Assembly (NCBI RefSeq): GCF_003732265.1
Contig: NZ_MOBK01000006.1
Location: 744,001-808,000, forward strand
DNA length: 64,000 bases
Direction of reading: 5' to 3'
From: Pseudomonas brassicacearum
GTDB lineage: Bacteria > Pseudomonadota > Gammaproteobacteria > Pseudomonadales > Pseudomonadaceae
A program made the position numbers and the translations under genes. The notes under the pieces are model-generated. The model was given only the letters and a program-made list of their open reading frames with translations, searched no databases and was not told the origin of the DNA. Below, piece by piece: positions 23,563 to 30,405 of the stretch (position 1 is the stretch's first letter; every line of letters starts with the position of its first letter).

Positions 23563-25376
23563 GGCAATTGCGCCTCCAACGGGCCGCCCAATACTTTCAG
23601 GTATTCCAGCAGCGCCCAGCGCTCCTGCGGTTGCAACAAGCGGCCAATCACGCCGTTGCCGCGCTGGCCTGCGCGGAATTCGTGACCGCTGTTGTGATTG
23701 CCGGTGATGCGCGTGTCGAACACAAAGCCATTGGTGAAGGCCTCGGTGCGATAGCCAAGATGTTGCGGGTCGTACTCGAACGTACCTTTATAGAAGGTCG
23801 TTGCGCGTTCATCTTGAGGTGAGAGCAGCTGGAAAATGCTCGGTACCGAACCGTTGTGCAGAAACGGCGCCGTGGCCCAGACACCTGCCAATGGCCGTGC
23901 CTTATAGGCGCGCAACTCGCGCACGCCAATCGGCAGGCCGAAGCCATTCATGGCGGGCTGTTCAGCGGCAGGAATGTTTGCGTCACGGTAGGCGCGGTTC
24001 CCGACGAAAGCGGTGATGTAAGCGAGCCCCTTGGCCGATGACAGCTGGTGCAAATCCAGCGGTTCAGTGGGCGTTGGCTGTAAGTGCACGTCCAGCTGCT
24101 TGAGTTCTGCCAAGTCCCATTGCAAGGCGGAGAGGTCGAAGCGATGGTCGGCAATGTTGTTGGCGGCGCCCGGGTCGGTGCCAATGAAGTCCACCGGCAG
24201 CATTTTCAGGTGTTGCACCCAGCGTTCGTCGCTGTCGACAACGCGCGGTGAATGGCAACCGGCGCAGTTTTCGCTGAACAACTCGCGACCTTTGGCTGCC
24301 AGCGGCTTGTCGACAGCGCCGAGCAGCTCTTCGGGCCAGGCGGGTGGTTTGAGCCGTTGCAGGGTTTCTTCTATCTGGTGCAGGTCGCGTAACCGCACAC
24401 TCGACGGATAGCGCCCGTCACCTTTTAGCGGTTGGCCGTTGGCATCGAAGAAACCCAATGTGGCGCCCACACCCAGGGATTCGCCGATGTTGCGGGCCAT
24501 CGGTTGTTGCGCCGAACCGTTCCACTGCACCCAATCGAACGTCCACATGTCCCATAGCTGCGGGTAATCCACCGGGGCATTGGCTACGCGGTAGTTGTCG
24601 GCTGAAATCGCATCGCCGAACGTGGCGTTGGCGATACGCCCGAAAGCGTCGGTACGGCCCGGTCCTTCCTCGGTGGGGTAGAGTCCGCGATGGGTATCGT
24701 TCCAGGCGACTTTCACAAAGGTAACGAGGGACGCTTTGAAGTCTTCGCGCAATTGTTGGTGCCGGGCGTCGTAGTCCTCGCCCAGCACGTTGCGGGCGAA
24801 GCGCTCGAATTTCCACGGGTTGAGGTAAGTCGAGGTCAGACTGGCAACCATCGCTTGTCCGAAACTGCCACCTTTCAACGTAGGCACACTGGAAGGCAAA
24901 ACATGCTGCGCCGAGCCGCCGTCAATGCGGATCGCCTGGCCGTTGAAACGCAACTCACCGGTGTGGCAAGCGGCGCAGGTGATGTCGAGAAACTCGTCCT
25001 GACTGCCGGGGTTTTGGTGACGGGCAAAGCCTACCGGCAAACTCCCCGGGTTATCTGGCATGGCTTTCTGCCCGGGATCGATCAGGAAGCCAAAGCGCGC
25101 GAGGTACTCGGGCGAAGCGAATCGTTGCTGCGAGAAGGGCAGTTCGAGAGCGTTGAACCAGTCATAGCGCAAGCCTTTGACCTGGGTTCCCTGAGGCGTG
25201 AAGTAGTAAGTCTGGCGGTCTTCAGCGCTCCATTGCTCCAGGTAATGCACCTGTTGCGCGGGCGACCAGGTTGGCAGTTTCGGGTTGGCGACGTAGTACA
25301 GAACCACGGCCAGGCCCAGCGCAAACAGCGCAGCGGCCAGCGTCAGCAAGCGGAATAAGAGGCGCAAGATAAACAT
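23559..25376 (-). CDS. Di-haem cytochrome c, peroxidase/RoxA-like
   Basis: This 605-residue protein has an N-terminal anchor or signal (LLTLAAALFALGLAVVLYYVA) and two haem-binding motifs, CAACH (near residue 132) and CAGCH (near 372). The long spacing between haems, the FTPQGTQVKGLRYDWF region and the late VWATAPFLHNGSVPSIFQLL motif (usual MauG/RoxA-type C-terminal block) mark it as a RoxA-like member annotated in the genus as di-haem cytochrome c peroxidase. It works in the periplasm, anchored to the inner membrane. RoxA itself cleaves rubber, but activity of this branch is not established. It is the first gene of a two-gene operon with the catalase-like protein. Confidence 0.85.
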   Translation of the reverse strand: MFILRLLFRLLTLAAALFALGLAVVLYYVANPKLPTWSPAQQVHYLEQWSAEDRQTYYFTPQGTQVKGLRYDWFNALELPFSQQRFASPEYLARFGFLIDPGQKAMPDNPGSLPVGFARHQNPGSQDEFLDITCAACHTGELRFNGQAIRIDGGSAQHVLPSSVPTLKGGSFGQAMVASLTSTYLNPWKFERFARNVLGEDYDARHQQLREDFKASLVTFVKVAWNDTHRGLYPTEEGPGRTDAFGRIANATFGDAISADNYRVANAPVDYPQLWDMWTFDWVQWNGSAQQPMARNIGESLGVGATLGFFDANGQPLKGDGRYPSSVRLRDLHQIEETLQRLKPPAWPEELLGAVDKPLAAKGRELFSENCAGCHSPRVVDSDERWVQHLKMLPVDFIGTDPGAANNIADHRFDLSALQWDLAELKQLDVHLQPTPTEPLDLHQLSSAKGLAYITAFVGNRAYRDANIPAAEQPAMNGFGLPIGVRELRAYKARPLAGVWATAPFLHNGSVPSIFQLLSPQDERATTFYKGTFEYDPQHLGYRTEAFTNGFVFDTRITGNHNSGHEFRAGQRGNGVIGRLLQPQERWALLEYLKVLGGPLEAQLP

Positions 25377-25636
25377 CCTTGTCGAGTTGTGGCTCTCTTA
25401 TGCCTCAGGGTCCGGGGTGCGGCAAGTGGCCATTACGCCAGATGTTGTGGGATACGGGATCAGCTGCTGTAAGTGCCAGATGACAGAAGCTTCATGATGC
25501 CAATCCAGAAATGCGTTAAAACACCTGAACTTATCAGAAGTTTCCAGCTCTCATGCCGGTAGCCATTGGTCGTGGCCGCCTGATAAGCTCGCGGCTTTAC
25601 TCGATTGCCCTTTAGGCGCATGAACAAGGAAATAGC

Positions 25637-26350
25637 ATGAAACAGCATCGGTTGGCGGCGGCGGTAGCCCTGGTTAGCCTGGTACTTGCGGGTTGTGATT
25701 CGCAGACCAGTGTAGAGCTGAAAACTCCGGCGCAAAAAGCTTCCTACGGCATTGGCCTGAACATGGGCAAAAGCCTGGCTCAGGAAGGCATGGATGACCT
25801 GGATTCCAAAGCCGTAGCCCAGGGCATCGAAGATGCCGTCGGCAAGAAAGAGCAGAAACTCAAAGACGAGGAGCTTGTCGAAGCCTTCGCCGCACTGCAG
25901 AAGCGTGCGGAAGAGCGTATGGCCAAGATGAGCGAAGAGTCGGCAGCTGCCGGCAAGAAGTTCCTCGAAGAAAACGCCAAGAAAGCTGGCGTAGTGACCA
26001 CCGCCTCGGGCTTGCAATACGAAGTGGAAAAGAAAGCCGATGGTCCACAGCCTAAGCCGACCGACGTAGTGACTGTTCACTACACCGGCAAGCTGACCAA
26101 CGGCACCGTCTTCGACAGCTCCGTGGAGCGCGGCAGCCCGATCGATCTGCCGGTCAGCGGTGTGATTCCGGGTTGGGTCGAAGGCCTGCAACTGATGCAC
26201 GTTGGTGAGAAGTACAAGCTGTACATCCCTAGCGAACTGGCTTACGGCGCCCAAAGCCCAAGCCCGGCGATTCCAGCCAACTCGGTGCTGGTATTCGACC
26301 TGGAACTGCTGGGGATCAAAGATCCAGCCAAAGAAGACGCCGCCAAGTAA
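25637..26350 (+). CDS. FKBP-type peptidyl-prolyl isomerase, lipoprotein
   Basis: This 237-residue protein starts with a lipoprotein signal ending VLAGCDSQ, so the mature protein is lipid-modified on Cys 20 or thereabouts. Residues about 35-120 form the helical dimerisation arm of FkpA/Mip proteins (KASYGIGLNMGKSLAQEGMD to ENAKKAGV). The FKBP domain follows: GLQYEV, VTVHYTGKLTNGTVFDSS, IPGWVEGLQLMHVGEKYKLYI and the final VFDLELLGI. It accelerates proline isomerisation during folding in the periplasm. Charge and length match Mip-like proteins of the genus. A terminator follows 17 bases after the stop. Confidence 0.94.
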   Translation: MKQHRLAAAVALVSLVLAGCDSQTSVELKTPAQKASYGIGLNMGKSLAQEGMDDLDSKAVAQGIEDAVGKKEQKLKDEELVEAFAALQKRAEERMAKMSEESAAAGKKFLEENAKKAGVVTTASGLQYEVEKKADGPQPKPTDVVTVHYTGKLTNGTVFDSSVERGSPIDLPVSGVIPGWVEGLQLMHVGEKYKLYIPSELAYGAQSPSPAIPANSVLVFDLELLGIKDPAKEDAAK

Positions 26351-26366
26351 TCAGCGTCTGCTTTGA

Positions 26367-26398
26367 CAACAACGCCTCGCTTATGCGGGGCGTTGTTG
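26367..26398 (+). terminator. Rho-independent terminator of the FKBP gene
   Basis: CAACAACGCCTCGC and GCGGGGCGTTGTTG form a long hairpin with one mismatch, beginning 17 bases past the stop codon. The T run is short, interrupted by G. Confidence 0.75.
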
Positions 26399-26601
26399 CA
26401 TCTGCAGTTCAGCGCAGGTAAACAAAGCGAACGGTTGCTGTACGCTGGAGTCATAGCCATTGAAGACGCCCGTGCTATCCGCGCCGGCGCGCCAAGTCAA
26501 TGAAATCTTGGGTTTTTTTATGTGAGTAAAAAACGCCCGATCTGAGCCGGACCCTTATGAAACGGGGCTTTCAGCGGTGAAAAGCAGCTCTGTTCACAAG
26601 G

Positions 26602-26624
26602 TTATCCACAATTTGTGTGGATAA
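26602..26624. promoter_or_regulatory. Inverted pair of perfect DnaA-box-like sites
   Basis: TTATCCACA (26602-26610) and its exact inverted copy TGTGGATAA (26616-26624) are five bases apart, directly before the ribosome binding site of the DUF1232 gene. Both match the DnaA-box consensus fully. Alternatively the 9-bp palindrome could act as an RNA hairpin in the leader. Confidence 0.55.
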
Positions 26625-26643
26625 CATTTCAGTGGGAGGAATG

Positions 26644-27108
26644 ATGAAAGCACCCTGGAATTTCGCTCGATTCTTGCCCCTCGCCGGGCGCCTGCTCGCG
26701 CGCGGGCGCTTGCCGACGCTGCTGTTCGCCGTGGCCAGCAAAGGTGCCAGCCAGGGCAATCGCCTGGGCAAGGTCAAAGACGATCTGCGCCTGTTGCAGG
26801 CGCTGTGCCTGGCCTACTGGCGTGGAGAATACCGTGCCGTCAGCCCGAAGGCGTTGGTCTCGGTGGTCGCCGGCCTGATGTACTTCCTCAGCCCGGTGGA
26901 TGCCATCCCGGATTTCATTCCGGTGTTCGGCATGCTCGATGACATCGCCGTCCTGGCCTGGCTGATGAAAGTCCTCGACGACGAACTCAATGCCTTTCGC
27001 GCCTGGCGCAAACGTCAGGTGCCGGAGAAGCTGGCGGTGGTCGAACGCCTGCCCGATACCCCGGAGAAACTTCAGCTCCAGGGCCCCTCAAAAAAACGCA
27101 GCGACTGA
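26644..27108 (+). CDS. DUF1232 (YkvA-like) membrane protein
   Basis: This 154-residue protein has GGGAGG upstream and two adjacent ATG codons (26641 and 26644); the second gives the better spacing. The conserved DUF1232 block runs from about residue 75: VVAGLMYFLSPVDAIPDFIPVFGMLDDIAVLAW, a membrane-associated hairpin containing the invariant PxDxIPD. The rest is a basic N-terminus (RLLARGRLPT) and a soluble helical tail. The biochemical role of the family is not known. An inverted DnaA-box-like pair sits in its leader, which is unusual. Confidence 0.85.
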   Translation: MKAPWNFARFLPLAGRLLARGRLPTLLFAVASKGASQGNRLGKVKDDLRLLQALCLAYWRGEYRAVSPKALVSVVAGLMYFLSPVDAIPDFIPVFGMLDDIAVLAWLMKVLDDELNAFRAWRKRQVPEKLAVVERLPDTPEKLQLQGPSKKRSD

Positions 27109-27212
27109 GGATCCAATTTATTGATACCCCCGCGCGACCTTGGCCGCTGTTAGGATTACACTTCTAGGGAAAAGCGCCGACTCGCAAAGTGTCGTTGTCC
27201 TACGGGGAAGTC

Positions 27213-27554
27213 ATGGATATTCAGATAATCACACGCGAAGGCGAGCCCGAGTATGCAGTTTTACCGTGGGCTCAGTACCAGGCTCTACTGAAAGCAGCAG
27301 GCATCAACGAGCAACCGGCGCCAGACGCGCCAGTGAATCGCACGGCAACACCAGACCAGATTCTTCCGGGGCTGGATCAACTACGCAGTTTGCGCGAAGG
27401 GAAGGGCATCGCCATCGAGGCGCTCGCCCGCACGGTAGGCATCAGCCCGTCTTATCTGGCCTTGATCGAAAGTGGCGAGCGTCGACCCGACGCTGCGATT
27501 CGCCGCAGCCTGGCCTGGGAATTGACGGTGCCAGGGTGGAGGGATGAATCGTGA
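27213..27554 (+). CDS. XRE-type helix-turn-helix protein
   Basis: This 113-residue protein starts at ATG 27213 with GGGGAAG upstream. The N-terminal part (MDIQIITREGEPEYAVLPWAQYQALLKAAG) looks like the dimer segment of PHD/HigA-type antitoxins. The C-terminal half carries a cro/C1 helix-turn-helix: LDQLRSLREGKGIAIEALARTVGISPSYLALIESGERRP (about 58-95). Its stop overlaps the GTG of the next gene (GTGA), showing translational coupling. Known partners of such proteins are toxins, but the next product has no toxin family signature that I recognise, so I keep it as a regulator. Confidence 0.88.
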   Translation: MDIQIITREGEPEYAVLPWAQYQALLKAAGINEQPAPDAPVNRTATPDQILPGLDQLRSLREGKGIAIEALARTVGISPSYLALIESGERRPDAAIRRSLAWELTVPGWRDES

Positions 27555-27922
27555 GCGTACGCATCAGTCGTCAACATTGGGACGGGTTGCTGGGTGAGCT
27601 GGATCAGGCGCGTCGTCAGCGCCATCTTCTGACCTATCGAGCGTTGCTGGAGCGTTTGCAATTGCCCACGCCGGCCATGCAAACCCTGACCGCTGCGCTC
27701 GAACATCTGGCCGCGCTGGATGCCAGGGCCGAGCAACCGCTGCGCAGCTCTCTGGTGATCAGCCAAGGCGCCAGCCGTCTGCCGCGCACCGGTTTCTTCG
27801 AATGTGTCGAGCGGCTGGGGCGTTTCTCCGGGCCGTCGGACGGTGTCGCCGCCGCGTCCTGGCATGCTTCGGAAGTGGTGCGTGTGTTCGAATACGAATA
27901 CCCCGAATCGGCCGAGGCCTGA
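27551..27922 (+). CDS. Hypothetical protein coupled to the HTH gene
   Basis: This 123-residue protein begins at GTG 27551, overlapping the preceding stop. The sequence MSVRISRQHWDGLLGELDQARRQRHLLTYRALLERLQLPTPAM (about 1-43) resembles the N-terminal part of small helical DNA-binding or MGMT-like proteins, and the middle stretch RSSLVISQGASRLPRTGFFECVERLGRF (about 68-95) contains a conserved-looking R-x-G-F-F. I do not recognise a named family. No signal peptide or membrane span is present. The immediately following Sel1 gene starts at the next base, so all three are one unit. Confidence 0.78.
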   Translation: MSVRISRQHWDGLLGELDQARRQRHLLTYRALLERLQLPTPAMQTLTAALEHLAALDARAEQPLRSSLVISQGASRLPRTGFFECVERLGRFSGPSDGVAAASWHASEVVRVFEYEYPESAEA

Positions 27923-28330
27923 GTGTTTTTAAAACTCAAGGCCCGGGCCGGTTACTGGCTGGCCCGCCGGTTGTTTCACTGGTCATGGTTCGTGCGCCAA
28001 CCGCGAGGCTGGAGCTGGCTCGAAGGCCAGTTCGCCCGCATGGCGAACCTGGGTGACGTTGGCGCCCAGAGTTTCTATGGCCACATCCTGACCTTTCGCG
28101 GCGTCGGCCTTGGGGCTCGCGAGGAGGGCGTGCGATTGCTGCGCCTGGCGGCGTTGGCGGGGGATGGCAAGGCGGCGTATCAGGTTGGGGTGATCAGTCT
28201 GGCAGGGACACCGAGCAAGGCGCCAGATCCGGCTGAAGCTGCGCGCTGGTGGGGCATGGCCGCCAAGGCCGGGCATCCGTTGGCTGAACTCAAGTTGAAA
28301 GAGTTGGCGGCTCGGGGTGATGGGCAGTAG
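27923..28330 (+). CDS. Sel1-repeat protein
   Basis: This 135-residue protein starts at a GTG directly after the TGA of the previous gene. A hydrophobic or basic N-terminus (ARAGYWLARRLFHWSWFVRQ) precedes two or three Sel1 repeats: MANLGDVGAQSFYGHILTFRG, EGVRLLRLAALAGDGKAAYQVG and EAARWWGMAAKAGHPLAELKL. Sel1 repeats are TPR-like helices for protein-protein contact. It lies third in a translationally coupled trio, and may be a scaffold for the two preceding products. The end of the unit is a REP pair. Confidence 0.85.
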   Translation: MFLKLKARAGYWLARRLFHWSWFVRQPRGWSWLEGQFARMANLGDVGAQSFYGHILTFRGVGLGAREEGVRLLRLAALAGDGKAAYQVGVISLAGTPSKAPDPAEAARWWGMAAKAGHPLAELKLKELAARGDGQ

Positions 28331-28372
28331 GCGGGTTTCAACGTTTGAGAATTGTGTTGTTTGCGCTGACGC

Positions 28373-28456
28373 CTTCGCGAGCAAGCCCGCTCCCACATTC
28401 GACCGCGTACCTCTGGGAGAGCTCGGTTAAATGTGGGAGCGGGCTTGCTCGCGAAG
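28373..28456. repeat. REP pair, GTGGGAGC family
   Basis: CTTCGCGAGCAAGCCCGCTC and its inverted copy GAGCGGGCTTGCTCGCGAAG enclose about 35 bases, between the convergent Sel1 and EAL genes. Confidence 0.9.
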
Positions 28457-28468
28457 GCGTCCGACAAT

Positions 28469-30259
28469 TCAGCGCTGCCCCTCCAGCAATGCATCCTCTT
28501 TCCCAGACACCACCAAACTATCAATCACATGCACGCTATACCCCTGCACATTCTTCGCATGGTGTTTAGCCTGCGATGCCATCTCCGCCAACTGGCTCGC
28601 ATCGAGTTGTCCACAGGCCTGTGGATGCAAATGCACCACGCCGATCGACAATGACAACAATGCAAACTCCTGTCGCACACCCTGACGGTTCGGCGCGATA
28701 AAGCACCCGGCTTCCAGGTGTTCGCTGCGGTAGAACCGTCGGCATTGACTGTGGAAATCGTCCAGCAACTGGTTCAAACGTTTGCGCCAGTCTTCCGGGC
28801 CGAGCACCAGCAGGAAGTCGTCGCCGCCAATATGGCCGACGAAGTCGCGGGACGGGTCGACGCGATCGTTCAGGCACTGCGCCAGACAGAGCAGGACCTC
28901 ATCCCCACGGCCGTAGCCGTAGATGTCGTTGAAGGGTTTGAAGCTGTCGATGTCGACATAACAGATCACCGACTCCCGTTCCTGTTGCAGCAAACGTGTC
29001 AGGCATTGCTGGATCGGTACATTGCCGGGCAACAGGGTCAACGGGTTGGCGTAGCGGGCCTGCTGGATTTTCAGCTCGGTAATCAGCTTGAGGACATCAA
29101 TCACCCGACCCAGCCCCAGATAGCTGCCGTTGAGGGTGATGATGAAGTCTTCTTCAATGCGTTGGCGCGCGCGGCTGGTGATCAGGCGGCTGACCTGTTG
29201 CAGCGACTGGCTCATTTCTACGGCGAGAAAGTCGTCGTTCATCAAGCGGCTGATCGGTTTGCGGGCGAACAGGTCGGTGGCAAACGGCTTGAGCAGCGCG
29301 TCCGACAGCGAATGCCGGTGAACGATGCCGCAGGGCTGGCCTTGATTGTCGAGCACCGCCAGGGAGTTCAGGTTGGCCTGGCGGCGGAACGCTTCGAGCA
29401 CGGTGGCGGTCGGTGTGTCGTGCGCAACCGCCGGTTGGTCGTTGAGCAGGGGGCCGAGGTCGCTACCTTCGTCATTCAGCGCTACGGCGGTACCCTCGTG
29501 TTTGGGCATCAGGGTGCGAGCATCCCGGGGTGGATGCTCCTGAGGACGGCACAGCAGATAGCCCTGAACCAGATCAACGCCCATCTCGGTCAGTACCGCG
29601 AGTTCCTCCTGCAACTCAATGCCTTCGGCAATCACTTGCGCCCGTGAAGCTTTGGCGATCTGCAGGATCGAACCGACAAACTCGCGCTTGAGTGCGTCCT
29701 GGTGAATACCGTCGATGAAGTGACGATCGATCTTCACGTAATCCGGGCGCAACTCCGACCACAACCGCAAGCTGGAATACCCCGCGCCCAGATCATCCAG
29801 CGCAATGGAAAACCCCATTGCCCGATAGTGATGCAGCGCGTTTTGCAGCAACTGGAAGTCGTCGGTCGGGGTTTGTTCGGTGAGTTCGATTACCACCTGG
29901 CTCGGCGGAATACCGAAATCCTGCAGCAGTTGCAGGGTGCGGCCGGGTTGATGGGCCGCTTCGAGCAGGGATTCCGGAGAGACGTTGAGGAACAGTTTGC
30001 CCGGCAGTTGCTGTTCGTTGAAACGGCGGCAAGCGCTTTCGCGGCAAGCAATTTCCAGCTCGCTCAAGCGACCGGCCTGGCGGGCAACGGAGAACAATGC
30101 GACAGGGGAGTGCAACGGGCTGTTTGACGGGCCGCGGGTGAGGGCTTCATAACCGACAATGCGTCGCTCGGAGAGGGAAATGATCGGCTGGAACAGGCTG
30201 TGCAAGCCGCTTTGAGCCAGTATGGAACTCAAGGCACTCAGCTGTTCGGTCGTGGTCAT
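28469..30259 (-). CDS. EAL-CBS-GGDEF cyclic-di-GMP protein
   Basis: This 596-residue cytoplasmic protein opens with an EAL phosphodiesterase domain (about 1-250) in which the catalytic set is complete: GYEALTRG, FLNVSPE, VIELTEQ, ALDDLGAGYSS, KIDRHFID, AEGIE and QGYLL. A pair of CBS domains (about 290-400) probably binds an adenine nucleotide. The C-terminal diguanylate-cyclase-like domain has YVDIDSFKPFNDIYG and then GGDDF in place of GGEEF, so synthesis is doubtful and the domain may be regulatory. The expected net activity is breakdown of cyclic-di-GMP. No transmembrane segment. It resembles the PA3258 group by neighbourhood with Prc, as I recall. Confidence 0.9.
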   Translation of the reverse strand: MTTTEQLSALSSILAQSGLHSLFQPIISLSERRIVGYEALTRGPSNSPLHSPVALFSVARQAGRLSELEIACRESACRRFNEQQLPGKLFLNVSPESLLEAAHQPGRTLQLLQDFGIPPSQVVIELTEQTPTDDFQLLQNALHHYRAMGFSIALDDLGAGYSSLRLWSELRPDYVKIDRHFIDGIHQDALKREFVGSILQIAKASRAQVIAEGIELQEELAVLTEMGVDLVQGYLLCRPQEHPPRDARTLMPKHEGTAVALNDEGSDLGPLLNDQPAVAHDTPTATVLEAFRRQANLNSLAVLDNQGQPCGIVHRHSLSDALLKPFATDLFARKPISRLMNDDFLAVEMSQSLQQVSRLITSRARQRIEEDFIITLNGSYLGLGRVIDVLKLITELKIQQARYANPLTLLPGNVPIQQCLTRLLQQERESVICYVDIDSFKPFNDIYGYGRGDEVLLCLAQCLNDRVDPSRDFVGHIGGDDFLLVLGPEDWRKRLNQLLDDFHSQCRRFYRSEHLEAGCFIAPNRQGVRQEFALLSLSIGVVHLHPQACGQLDASQLAEMASQAKHHAKNVQGYSVHVIDSLVVSGKEDALLEGQR

Positions 30260-30282
30260 GGCAATCTCGGGGCGATAAAAAA

Positions 30283-30321
30283 GGACTGGGAGCAGTCTCT
30301 TGTCAGAGGTGCTCCCAGTCC
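30283..30321 (-). terminator. Terminator of the prc gene
   Basis: GGACTGGGAGCA and its exact reverse complement TGCTCCCAGTCC (12 pairs, 15-base loop) follow the prc stop on the minus strand, with an AAAAAA run on the plus strand that reads as a T run in the transcript. Confidence 0.88.
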
Positions 30322-30405
30322 CTTATTTCACGACAGAATGATGACTGTTTGATGACGCTCCGGGGAGCGTCAGCATTAAATTGCCATCATGTTGCGTGTG
30401 ACCAC

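Noticed and set aside
28598..28626. TCCACAGG/CCTGTGGA palindrome resembling a DnaA-box pair
   Set aside because: Lies inside the EAL-CBS-GGDEF coding region and lacks the TTA ends of a full box; likely chance.
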